Under the pieces are notes generated by a model, which did no database searches, was not told the origin of the DNA, and worked only from the letters and a program-made list of their open reading frames with translations. This document shows, piece after piece, positions 1 through 7,818 of a DNA stretch of 64,000 nt. The translations under genes and the position numbers were made by a program. Positions within the stretch are counted from its first letter, which is position 1. Every line of letters starts with the position of its first letter. Source of the DNA: Halanaerobium sp. MA284_MarDTE_T2 (GTDB lineage Bacteria > Bacillota > Halanaerobiia > Halanaerobiales > Halanaerobiaceae); assembly GCF_003337245.1 (NCBI RefSeq), contig NZ_QPJE01000004.1:62001-126000 (forward strand). The letters are read 5' to 3'.

Positions 1-682
1 TTAAATCTATGGCATGATTGCCTCCAAGAATTTTATTGGTTTCTCTAATATTATTCTGATAAATATCTGCTGTTGTAATATTATTTTTAGTATTTTTTAT
101 TTTTTCTAAAGCTTCTTCTTTCTGAAGGCCTTTTAAAAGTTCTTTTCTTTTTTTAAACTTAAGTGGAGGTATAATATAATAACCGGAGTAATCACTTGTT
201 GTTACCACTACATTTTCTTTTTCCAGATATTCCAGATGCCTGCCGAAAAAGTTTATGGCTGCAAAATTTCCATTTCTGGAAGTTAAAAGACATGGTTTAA
301 CATCTGTATCAATAAAGAAAAGGTAGTCTAGCTTTGGCTCAGATATTAAACTTTGTAGGATTACTAAATTTCTACGTTTTCCATATGGTATTAGCTGGTG
401 ATAGTCAAATTCTGGTGTGCGCAGAAAAAAGTTAATTTCTTTTTTAGTTAATCCATATCTTTTGAGCTTATAATTAAATTCTGGATCATAGTTCATCTGA
501 ACAAGATCCAGTTTAATAGTCTGGCGCAGCCTTTCTACTACTTCAGATTTATAACCATGAGAATAGCAGACTATTAGTTTTTCTGGTTCATAGCCGTGAG
601 CTCTTGCATTAGCAATAAAATCAATAAATGGATGAATGGAGTTCAAATAATTACAGATTGCCCCCACTGCAATTTTTGCCAT
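1..682 (-). CDS. Putative glycosyltransferase-like protein, C-terminus cut by window edge
   Basis: Reading the minus strand from an ATG at 682 gives an open frame of about 227 codons that runs off the left edge. A strong Shine-Dalgarno run (GGGGGAGGGG) lies just upstream of the ATG. The protein starts MAKIAVGAICNYLNSIHPFI and carries an acidic FFIDTDV stretch about 125 residues in, typical of the DxD metal/nucleotide-sugar site of GT-A glycosyltransferases. A further SDYSGYYIIPP segment follows. There is no signal peptide or clear membrane segment in the visible part. The fold assignment is inference from the DxD-like motif. The substrate is unknown, and another nucleotide-binding family cannot be excluded. 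Confidence 0.5.
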   Translation of the reverse strand, partial: MAKIAVGAICNYLNSIHPFIDFIANARAHGYEPEKLIVCYSHGYKSEVVERLRQTIKLDLVQMNYDPEFNYKLKRYGLTKKEINFFLRTPEFDYHQLIPYGKRRNLVILQSLISEPKLDYLFFIDTDVKPCLLTSRNGNFAAINFFGRHLEYLEKENVVVTTSDYSGYYIIPPLKFKKRKELLKGLQKEEALEKIKNTKNNITTADIYQNNIRETNKILGGNHAIDL

Positions 683-719
683 TTTGTCCCCTCCCCCGTA
701 TTTTACCGTTTATATAAAT

Positions 720-1082
720 TTATTTTTCTGCAACATAACGGTATACTATATCTTCAACTGTAATAATTCCAGCCAGATGACCTTCTTCATTTACAACAGG
801 CATACCACTAATTTCATTTTCTTTTAAAATTCTGGCTGCTTCAGCAATAGTGTCATCTTCTTTAACTGTTATTAAATTTTCTGACATAAAATCTTTAATT
901 GGCATATCTCTGTCGTGCTCAATCATTAGATCACCATCTGTAACAATACCAACAAGTTCATTATCTTTGACGACAAGAAGCCGCCCTATATTGTAATAGG
1001 AAAGAAGTCTTGCTGCTTCGTTTACATCACTATCTACTTCAATTATTACTGGATCTTTAGTCATTATTTCCTGTACCAGCAT
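720..1082 (-). CDS. CBS-domain pair protein
   Basis: A 120-residue protein made almost entirely of two CBS motifs (about residues 5-58 and 65-118). The first shows VQEIMTKDPVIIEVDSDVNE and LVGIVTDGDL; the second shows DFMSENLITVKEDDTI and LAGIITVEDI. CBS pairs bind adenosine nucleotides and act as energy-sensing modules. A stand-alone pair such as this usually regulates a partner in trans, which is not identifiable here. The start is the ATG at 1082, preceded by an AAGGAGG ribosome-binding site. It is transcribed in the same direction as the upstream glycosyltransferase-like gene, with about 35 bp between them. Confidence 0.9.
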   Translation of the reverse strand: MLVQEIMTKDPVIIEVDSDVNEAARLLSYYNIGRLLVVKDNELVGIVTDGDLMIEHDRDMPIKDFMSENLITVKEDDTIAEAARILKENEISGMPVVNEEGHLAGIITVEDIVYRYVAEK

Positions 1083-1203
1083 TTATAAAACCTCCTTAAT
1101 TATCAATCTCAATATATATTTATATTCTATAATTAGTGCCAAAATCCTTTAAAAAGGAAAAAATAACTAGATTTTATTTAAAATTAGGTAGGGTAATAGA
1201 ACC

Positions 1204-1215
1204 GGACAAATGTCC
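1204..1215. promoter_or_regulatory. Perfect palindrome GGACAAATGTCC, possible operator
   Basis: A 12-bp perfect inverted repeat (GGACA, 2-bp centre, TGTCC) lies in the 256-bp region between the divergent CBS and WYL genes, about 125 bp before the WYL start codon. A short symmetric site in a divergent promoter region next to a DNA-binding regulator is a reasonable operator candidate. Nothing in the sequence proves binding. Confidence 0.35.
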
Positions 1216-1338
1216 TAAATGAAAAAAGTAATTTTTAAGAAAAATCAGCATTTATTTTGATAAATAAAAGGGAATTAGATTATATTTACCGAAATATAAA
1301 AATATATGGAAACTATTATTTTTTAGGAGAGGATATTA

Positions 1339-2313
1339 TTGACAGAAACAAACAGGGTATTTCGTATAATTAAGATGATTATGTTGCTAAGACAGCCATA
1401 TGGCAGATGGGATGTTAATAAAATTACAGAGACTTTTGATATTTCTGCCCGTACTTTTCATAGAGATAAGAAAATTATGGAAGAACTCGGCATTCCAATA
1501 TATTATGACAGACATTTAAAAGAGTATAAAATACTGGAGACATTTAGATTAGAAAGTCCCAATTTAAACAAAGAAGAAACCGAAGCTATTATGCTGGCAG
1601 CAAAAGAATATAAAAATAAGAATTTTCCTATGAAAAAGGAGCTGGAGTCTGCATTAGCAAAAGTTATTAATTCACTACCTGAATATATAAAAGGGAGTCT
1701 GGGTACTTACATAAATAGTTATGAGATAATTTCTGATCCATTTGTTGATTTAAAAGAACACAGGCAAAAATTTAAGCTGATAAAAAAATCTATTGAAAAA
1801 CAGGAGAGCATAATAATCGATTATTATGCTCTGGGAAAAGATGAAAAAAGTACAAGAAAGATAAATCCATATAATATATTTTTTAATAATGGTGCACCAT
1901 ATTTAATTGCTTTTTGTAATTTGCGTGGTGAGATCAGAACTTTTAGAATTGACAGAATAAAAAACATAAAATTTACTGATGAAAGTTATACTATTCCCAA
2001 TGATTATTCTCTGGATGAACAGCTGCACAATTCCTGGGGTGTTGAACAAGGAGAGGAAGAGCTGGATGTTGAAGTAAAATTTACAGGCAGAGCCGCCCGC
2101 TTTGTTCCGGAATACCAGTGGACTGATAATCAGATAATAAAGAAGTTAGCCGATAATGAAATAATATTTTCTGTAAGAACTACCAGCAGAGAAGAAATAA
2201 AAAAATGGATTTTAAGTTATGGTGCTGAAGCCGAGGTCTTAAAACCTGAAGAATTAAAACAGGAAGTTGCAGAGGTAGCAGAAAAAATGTGTAAAATTTA
2301 TGAAAAAAACTGA
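1339..2313 (+). CDS. WYL-domain transcriptional regulator with N-terminal HTH
   Basis: A 324-residue regulator of the DeoR/YafY-like WYL family. Residues about 1-65 form a winged HTH (ARTFHRDKKIMEELGIPIYY is the usual recognition-helix region). Residues about 135-215 hold the WYL domain (SIIIDYYALGKDEKSTRKIN, PYLIAFCNLRGEIRTFRIDR). The C-terminal part (about 235-320) is the WYL C-terminal extension with a REEIKKWILSYG motif. The start is a TTG at 1339 behind a GGAGAGG ribosome-binding site. WYL domains bind nucleic-acid-type or nucleotide ligands and often regulate phage-defence and CRISPR loci. It lies 278 bp upstream of cas3 in the same direction, so control of the cas operon is plausible but is inference. 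Confidence 0.85.
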   Translation: MTETNRVFRIIKMIMLLRQPYGRWDVNKITETFDISARTFHRDKKIMEELGIPIYYDRHLKEYKILETFRLESPNLNKEETEAIMLAAKEYKNKNFPMKKELESALAKVINSLPEYIKGSLGTYINSYEIISDPFVDLKEHRQKFKLIKKSIEKQESIIIDYYALGKDEKSTRKINPYNIFFNNGAPYLIAFCNLRGEIRTFRIDRIKNIKFTDESYTIPNDYSLDEQLHNSWGVEQGEEELDVEVKFTGRAARFVPEYQWTDNQIIKKLADNEIIFSVRTTSREEIKKWILSYGAEAEVLKPEELKQEVAEVAEKMCKIYEKN

Positions 2314-2414
2314 TGTTTGCGACATAGTGGTGGCAGAGGGATGTGGTAAGATAAAGTTGGAGGTGGGAAAATTTTTCATTTACAGTCATAATATTTTAAT
2401 AATATTTTATTAAA

Positions 2415-2500
2415 TTTCCTAGTAAACGGAATAATCTCTAAATATAAATAATAATGTTTCAGTCTCCTAGTTAATAGAGTAATTAATATTATATCAAATT
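2415..2500 (-). ncRNA. Candidate crRNA-like regulatory RNA (CreR/CreA type) upstream of cas3
   Basis: The minus strand of the WYL-cas3 intergenic region carries two degenerate copies of the array repeat. Positions 2456-2492 match the repeat at about 26 of 37 bases, with a 15-base exact block (TTTCAGTCTCCTAGT on +) covering most of the 8-nt handle and the 3' stem arm. Positions 2415-2430 match at 14 of 16 bases around the stem-loop. Between them is an AT-rich spacer-like segment, 25 nt to the conserved core of the second copy but only 11 nt if that copy were full length. Counting from the handle, spacer positions 6-17 (TATTTATATTTA) are identical, in register, to minus-strand positions 2572-2561 of the cas promoter, which follow a TCC at 2580-2578 that could serve as PAM. 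Positions 2, 4 and 5 mismatch. Expression and function are inferred. Confidence 0.55.
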
Positions 2501-2507
2501 AATTTAT

Positions 2508-2537
2508 ATATTAAAAGTTTTACAAAATATTTGACAA
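2508..2537 (-). promoter_or_regulatory. Divergent promoter for the crRNA-like RNA
   Basis: On the minus strand TTGTCA (2537-2532) is followed after 18 nt by TAATAT (2513-2508). Initiation would fall near 2500, about 8 nt before the first repeat-like copy. The -35 overlaps the -35 of the cas promoter on the other strand, because TTGACAA and TTGTCAA are reverse complements. The two promoters could therefore compete for RNA polymerase. The surrounding DNA is AT-rich, so the -10 is only a moderate match. Confidence 0.4.
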
Positions 2538-2559
2538 TTTGTTTTGGTTTTATTATAAT
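2531..2559 (+). promoter_or_regulatory. Perfect-consensus sigma-70-type promoter of the cas operon
   Basis: TTGACA (2531-2536), 17 nt, TATAAT (2554-2559): both hexamers match consensus exactly with ideal spacing. Initiation is expected near 2566, about 25 nt before the cas3 start. A promoter this strong normally needs a repressor, which fits the nearby WYL gene and the crRNA-like RNA whose candidate target (2577-2553) covers the -10 and start site. Confidence 0.8.
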
Positions 2560-2591
2560 ATAAATATAAATATAATTGGATTAATAAAGAG

Positions 2592-4970
2592 GTGATTAAA
2601 ATAAACGATTTAATTCATGAGAATTATTTAAAAACCAATAGCGGAAAAACAACTACTAACTTTTCTCCATTTAAATATCAAAAGGAAGTAGCAAAGACAA
2701 TATTAGGTGGTCAAAATGTAATATTACAGGCTCCAACCGGAGCTGGTAAGACTCTTGCTTCTATATTACCATTTATTATAGCAAATGAAGAAAATTATGA
2801 CTTTCCTAAGAAATTAATATATTCTACTCCTAGAAGAACATTAGTTAATAGCCTGTTCAACGATATAAGTAAAGAAATTAATAAAGGTTGTTTTAATAGA
2901 GATTATAATGTCACTGTACAAACTGGAGAACATAAAGAAGATAGATATTTTACTGGTGATATAGTTTTTACAACCTTTGATCAAAGTTTATCTTCAGCTT
3001 TAAGTATGCCAATTTCTTTATCTAATAGATTGGCTAATATAAATGTCGCAGCAGTTTTATCTTCATATTTAATATTTGATGAATTTCATCTATTTGATTT
3101 AGAGGGATCATATACAACTACAGTTTTATTATTAGAAAAATTAAAAGAAATTGTACCTTTCTGTATTATGACAGCTACTCTTTCTAATAAAAGAACTAAT
3201 GATCTTGCAGATAAATTAGATGCTAAAGTTATTCGAGCCGATCAGAGAGAATATTTGGAAGATATAGTTACTCAAAAAGGAAAAGAACGTAGAATTAATG
3301 TAAATAATAGAACGATGAATGCTGAAGAAATATTTGATTTACATACCCAAATAAATGGTCCATCAAAAAAATCTATAGTAATGTGTAATAGAGTAGATAA
3401 TGCACAGAAAATATATTCAGATTTAAAATCTATAATTAATAAAAAAGATTACAATATTAATTTGATTTTAATTCATTCTAGGTTTTTAAATAATGATAGA
3501 AGTAATAAAGAAAAAAAAATAAAAAAATTATTTAATAAAAAAAATAGTAATAGTAATGTAATATTAGTTTCTACCCAAGTTATAGAAGTTGGAATTGATA
3601 TTACCTCGGATATTATGCATACAGAAATTTCTTCTATAGATTCATTTTTACAGCGAATTGGACGCTGTGCAAGATACCAAAATGAAAAAGGGGAAATATT
3701 TGTTTATGATGTTTTAAACGATGGTAAGAAAAAATATCTTCCTTATGATGAATTGATAACTTTAAAAACCTTTAAGCATTTAGAAGATATTAATGGACAA
3801 ATTTTGACATCTGAAAAATCTCAAGAAATTATTGATCAAATCTACAGTAAAGAAACAAATATTGATTTGCAGATTAAGGAAAAGACTGATTTTACACCTA
3901 ATAGTTTTATTATAGAGAGCTGGAGTTTTCCAGATAAAAAGAGATATAAAGATTTAATTAGAGATGTAGTAGGATGCAATATCATAATAAAAAAATGGAT
4001 AGTTGATGGTGATTCTCCATATAATTATCAAAGTTTAAGTATTTCCCCCTGGACTCTTAAATCAAAGATAAAAGGAATTGAAGAAGAGACTTCTCAGTGG
4101 TCAGTTAAACAGGTGATTGAGCAGGAAGATGACAGTGATTTTAAATATACTTATAAAAAAATAGATTCAGAAAAAATATATGCTAATGAAACTTATTTAT
4201 TAAATCCAGAATTTTTTGCTTATGATAAAGAAAATGGGTTGCTTTTTAATCAAAGTGGTATAGAATTTAAAAGACTGCCCAAAAATCAGCAGGAAGATGA
4301 GTATAATAATCAAAAATATAAAGAGGAGAGCTATCTGCAGCACATTAATAGTATTAAATCTGAAGTGGATAAATATTTAGATGGAATTAAATATTTAACT
4401 AATTATTTAAAGAAACAGTTTAATTTAAATGATAGAGAATTTAAAGATATTATTGAATTAACTATTTGGGCGCATGATTTAGGAAAACTGCAAAAATCAT
4501 GGCAGGAGGCACATAAAAAAAATGAATTTAAATATATAGCTCATGGAGAAAGAATTTCTAGGCCTCCTGGTCATGCTGGAGAAAGCTTTTGGATAGCTTT
4601 ATGTATAATAGAAGATTTTGTGTTTGATTATATTAAAAAAAATGAAGTTATTATAGATATTATTGGAAAGTCAATTGTCTCTCATCACAGTATTAATTTA
4701 AATAAAATTAGTTCATATAGTATTTCTGAAGAAGTTATAAATTATTTTACAAAGATAAATCACAATTTCTTTAGTAATGACGAACTTGGAAAGTTTATGA
4801 ACCAGAAATTAGATAAATTATTTCTTACACTAAAACCTGGTGAAGAAATCACTGATTTAGCTGACGAAATAAGAATTACGTCTACAGATGAATATTTATT
4901 TTATTTTTTATTAATTAGAATTTTAAGATTATCTGATCAGGAAGCAACAAAAAATTTAAATAAGATCTAA
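2592..4970 (+). CDS. cas3: Cas3: helicase followed by C-terminal HD nuclease
   Basis: A 792-residue Cas3 that degrades DNA after recruitment by Cascade. The superfamily 2 helicase comes first: Walker A APTGAGKT (K near residue 53), Walker B DEFH at 163-166, TATLS near 195, and motif VI QRIGRCARY near 356. The HD nuclease is at the C-terminus, with H628-D629 in WAHDLGKLQ and a downstream SHHS. This is the reverse of the common HD-helicase order. The assigned start is GTG at 2592, but it overlaps the GAGGTG ribosome-binding sequence, so initiation a few codons later at a non-ATG codon (such as ATA 2601) is possible. It is the first gene of an operon that continues to 12236; cas8 starts 15 bp after its stop. 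Confidence 0.92.
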   Translation: MIKINDLIHENYLKTNSGKTTTNFSPFKYQKEVAKTILGGQNVILQAPTGAGKTLASILPFIIANEENYDFPKKLIYSTPRRTLVNSLFNDISKEINKGCFNRDYNVTVQTGEHKEDRYFTGDIVFTTFDQSLSSALSMPISLSNRLANINVAAVLSSYLIFDEFHLFDLEGSYTTTVLLLEKLKEIVPFCIMTATLSNKRTNDLADKLDAKVIRADQREYLEDIVTQKGKERRINVNNRTMNAEEIFDLHTQINGPSKKSIVMCNRVDNAQKIYSDLKSIINKKDYNINLILIHSRFLNNDRSNKEKKIKKLFNKKNSNSNVILVSTQVIEVGIDITSDIMHTEISSIDSFLQRIGRCARYQNEKGEIFVYDVLNDGKKKYLPYDELITLKTFKHLEDINGQILTSEKSQEIIDQIYSKETNIDLQIKEKTDFTPNSFIIESWSFPDKKRYKDLIRDVVGCNIIIKKWIVDGDSPYNYQSLSISPWTLKSKIKGIEEETSQWSVKQVIEQEDDSDFKYTYKKIDSEKIYANETYLLNPEFFAYDKENGLLFNQSGIEFKRLPKNQQEDEYNNQKYKEESYLQHINSIKSEVDKYLDGIKYLTNYLKKQFNLNDREFKDIIELTIWAHDLGKLQKSWQEAHKKNEFKYIAHGERISRPPGHAGESFWIALCIIEDFVFDYIKKNEVIIDIIGKSIVSHHSINLNKISSYSISEEVINYFTKINHNFFSNDELGKFMNQKLDKLFLTLKPGEEITDLADEIRITSTDEYLFYFLLIRILRLSDQEATKNLNKI

Positions 4971-4985
4971 GAAAGGAGTGAATTA

Positions 4986-6857
4986 ATGCGAAAGTTTTTT
5001 ATTGAAAAAGTTGAAGGAGACTATAGTGACGTTTTATTGGCAAGGGGGGTTGCAGAATTAGTAAAAGAAGTTTTTAATCAAAATAATTTTGAAGGAGTTG
5101 ATATTTGGATAAATAATAATGGTGCTTTTTTTGTAATAGAAAGTGAAAAAGAAATAAAAAAAGAGTATTTTAATCAATTGAATTTCAATACACTCTATCC
5201 ATTAATTTATTATGATAAGATGGATGATAAACCAAATTATACAGAAAATATTATTGATTTTACTCAAGAAAAAAAATATAAAGATTGGTCGCCTAATGAA
5301 AGGAAATCTTCATTAATAAGACAGGCAACTGGGATTCCTCTTAGTAATAAGATAATGAATGATATTTATAAAATTAATGATTATTTTTCAGAATTGGTAT
5401 ATTTGATTTTAGAACATTATTCGAATCCTACTGAGAAATTCAATGACCTAGTTGCGAAAATCGATGATTTATTTATTAATATTCAATTAAATAATTTTAA
5501 AAGTATAGTTAAGAATAATCTTAAAGATAATGAATTATCTAGGATAGAGTCAGATTTAGATGAATTATTTAATGAGTTCGAAAATTTTCATTGGAGCAAG
5601 AGAAATAAAGTTAAAGATTTGATAAAAGACAAATTAAATGAAAGTGCAAATAATTTGGAAGAAACAAAAACTATAAAAAAATTATATAATGAAGCTAAAA
5701 TTGATTTTATAACAACTCATAATGCTTTAAGTAGTTTACTTCCAAAAAGAGTTAAAGGTTTAAATAATGATGATATTTCAGCTTCTTCAAGTATTTCACC
5801 AAAAAATACTTCAGAAAATTGGTTGCGTTTATATTTGGTTTTAATTGGTTTTTATAAATCATTAATCTTACAGGGAATGCAGTCCGGGAATAGATTATAC
5901 TCAGTTATTTCTCCAAATCAAGTTTCTATTAGCAGGTTTGATAATATATATGGTAGTGTAGTGAATGGTTTTCATCCTGGTAATACCTTAGAAAAACAAA
6001 ATATTCTTTTCCTCAGTGATTTTATAATTAACCTTTTAGATAAATTAGAAGATTTTAATCAAAGTAAAAGAAGGAAAAGAAGAAGAACAGTACTAAAAAA
6101 TTATATTGAAGGAATTAAAAATGTTTATTTAGTTGATATGGGGCAAAACCATATTATAAAAAATATTTATGATTTAAATGTTCCGAATTGGATTATTTTA
6201 GATGAAGAAAAAGATAAAGTTGGTTTTAAAAAAGTTTTTCAAGAGTTTAAAGAATTGATTACACCAATTGATGATAAAAATGAAGATGTTAAATTATTTC
6301 AGGAGTTATATAATTTTTTAACAACTGAAGAAGTTGGTTCTTTATTAAGTTATTATTATCAGCATGCTTTACTTGCAATGCAGAGGCTGGGGAATAATGA
6401 GAGTGCAAAAATGTATACAAAAAGGAGTGTTAAATTTATTATGAATAAATTAGATAATGCTGGTGGGGGCGGATATTCTAAAATTCTAGAAAATGAGGGT
6501 TTTCAAAATTTTGCTAAGGCAATTAGAAACAGTACTTTAATTCCTATTTATTTAGGTAAAAAGAAAAAAATTAAATTTGGTTTGCTGCAGGATATTAGAA
6601 GAGCTTCTTTAAATAAAGACACTTTAATTACTAAACTTTCAACTTTTATGGCAGATTATAATAATGAGAATGGACTTGATAATTTTCATAATCAAAATCC
6701 TATGAGATCAAATTTAACAACTCAAGATTTTGAAGATATTGTTGCTTTAATTGATGACCATGATTCTAAAATCATTGGTAATATGCTGCTGGCTTATGGT
6801 TTTGGTAAAGATGAAAAAGTAGAGAAAGTAAAAGGAGATGAGGATAATAATGAGTAA
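4986..6857 (+). CDS. cas8: Cas8 family large subunit of the Cascade complex (subtype I-A-like)
   Basis: A 623-residue protein between cas3 and cas7, the normal place for the Cas8 large subunit that recognises the PAM and stabilises the crRNA-DNA complex. Sequence families of Cas8 diverge strongly. Here the call rests on position, size and the I-A-type neighbours rather than on a recognised motif. The N-terminal part (about 1-110) is alpha/beta; the middle is helical with a basic patch (SKRRKRRRT near 365). The last 180 residues are helical and resemble a small-subunit-like bundle. No cysteine zinc motif is visible, unlike Cst1-type Cas8. The stop codon overlaps the cas7 start by 8 bp, indicating translational coupling. 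Confidence 0.8.
   Translation: MRKFFIEKVEGDYSDVLLARGVAELVKEVFNQNNFEGVDIWINNNGAFFVIESEKEIKKEYFNQLNFNTLYPLIYYDKMDDKPNYTENIIDFTQEKKYKDWSPNERKSSLIRQATGIPLSNKIMNDIYKINDYFSELVYLILEHYSNPTEKFNDLVAKIDDLFINIQLNNFKSIVKNNLKDNELSRIESDLDELFNEFENFHWSKRNKVKDLIKDKLNESANNLEETKTIKKLYNEAKIDFITTHNALSSLLPKRVKGLNNDDISASSSISPKNTSENWLRLYLVLIGFYKSLILQGMQSGNRLYSVISPNQVSISRFDNIYGSVVNGFHPGNTLEKQNILFLSDFIINLLDKLEDFNQSKRRKRRRTVLKNYIEGIKNVYLVDMGQNHIIKNIYDLNVPNWIILDEEKDKVGFKKVFQEFKELITPIDDKNEDVKLFQELYNFLTTEEVGSLLSYYYQHALLAMQRLGNNESAKMYTKRSVKFIMNKLDNAGGGGYSKILENEGFQNFAKAIRNSTLIPIYLGKKKKIKFGLLQDIRRASLNKDTLITKLSTFMADYNNENGLDNFHNQNPMRSNLTTQDFEDIVALIDDHDSKIIGNMLLAYGFGKDEKVEKVKGDEDNNE
6441..6857 (+). CDS. Possible internal Cas11 small subunit translated from within cas8
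   Basis: An ATG at 6441 is in frame with cas8 (residue 486) and is preceded by an AAAGGAGTG sequence at 6421-6429 that looks like a ribosome-binding site, though the spacing (about 11 nt) is long. The product would be 138 residues, largely helical, ending with ALIDDHDSKIIGNMLLAYGF and an acidic tail. Known subtype I-A systems encode a small subunit (Csa5) of about this size, and none is present here. Internal translation of Cas11 from cas8 is established for some I-B, I-C and I-D systems. Its use here is inference. Confidence 0.4.
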   Translation: MNKLDNAGGGGYSKILENEGFQNFAKAIRNSTLIPIYLGKKKKIKFGLLQDIRRASLNKDTLITKLSTFMADYNNENGLDNFHNQNPMRSNLTTQDFEDIVALIDDHDSKIIGNMLLAYGFGKDEKVEKVKGDEDNNE

Positions 6858-7806
6858 AAGAGTATATTCAATTTCTATTAATGGTAAAGTTGGACTTAAT
6901 CTTCATGATTTAAATAATGAAAAGTCTGAGGGTAATCAGTTAACAACAAGAAATGTTACAATAACAAATGGAGCCGGTAAACTTGCAACAGTAAATGCTG
7001 TATCTGGAGATATGTTAAAACATATCCAGGCTGCTCATTTATTTAAAATAGCAGAAAATAACGATGATTTACCTTTATGCAGTGGATGCCAAAAATTTGA
7101 TGCTAATAGAATCACAATTGACGATAATTTTGATGAATTTACCAAAAATGATAACACTAAATCTGAGATAGTCGATGAAATGCTTAAAATGTGTGCTGTT
7201 GATGATTTAGAAGGGATATTAATTACAAATAACAATAAAAATATTGGTCGAGATTCGACAGTTGAATTTGGCTGGTTGGTTGCTGTACCAGAAGAGTTTA
7301 ATTCTGAGAACTTATTTCATGTAAAATATTCTGATTTAGAAAAAACTGAAGGCACAGGTAAAAATGAAGGACAGAATATTTTTTATCGTCCTTTAAATTC
7401 CGGCCAATATGCTGTAGTAAATAATCTTGAAATATCAAGAATAGCTTATAATGATATTTCTAAGGATTATGTATTAGATGATGATGCGATTAAAAATAGA
7501 TATCAGGCTTTACTTAAATCAATTATGATGACCTATTATTCTCCAGAAGGTGCAATGAGAAATACTCAGGCGCCTCATATGACCAGCTTTGAAGGAGTAG
7601 TAAGTATCAGTTATAGTTCAGTTCCTGCTCCAACAATTAGTGCTCTTAATCCTGATTATAAAAATGAAATATCTTCTATATCTAATACATTAAACGAAAT
7701 CGGAGAAGAAGTTGAATTAAAAGAATTTAAGAGTATGAGCGAATTTACTAATATAATTAAAGATCTTATTAATGATACTGTTCCTTATGGTGTAAAAAAT
7801 CAATAA
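6850..7806 (+). CDS. cas7: Cas7 backbone subunit, DevR/Csa2 family
   Basis: The backbone RAMP protein that polymerises along the crRNA. The N-terminus (KRVYSISINGKVGLNLHDLN, then EGNQLTTRNVTI and AVSGDMLKHIQAAHLFKIA) is characteristic of the DevR/Csa2 family (archaeal-type I-A Cas7), with the conserved SGxxLKH segment near residue 50. A C-x2-C-like pair (LCSGCQKF near 74) follows. I place the start at the ATG at 6850, which overlaps the cas8 stop and sits behind a GAGG site. A longer version starting at 6838 would have its start codon against the ribosome-binding site. Length is 318 residues, normal for the family. Confidence 0.9.
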   Translation: MSKRVYSISINGKVGLNLHDLNNEKSEGNQLTTRNVTITNGAGKLATVNAVSGDMLKHIQAAHLFKIAENNDDLPLCSGCQKFDANRITIDDNFDEFTKNDNTKSEIVDEMLKMCAVDDLEGILITNNNKNIGRDSTVEFGWLVAVPEEFNSENLFHVKYSDLEKTEGTGKNEGQNIFYRPLNSGQYAVVNNLEISRIAYNDISKDYVLDDDAIKNRYQALLKSIMMTYYSPEGAMRNTQAPHMTSFEGVVSISYSSVPAPTISALNPDYKNEISSISNTLNEIGEEVELKEFKSMSEFTNIIKDLINDTVPYGVKNQ

Positions 7807-7818
7807 GGGGGAGTTATA

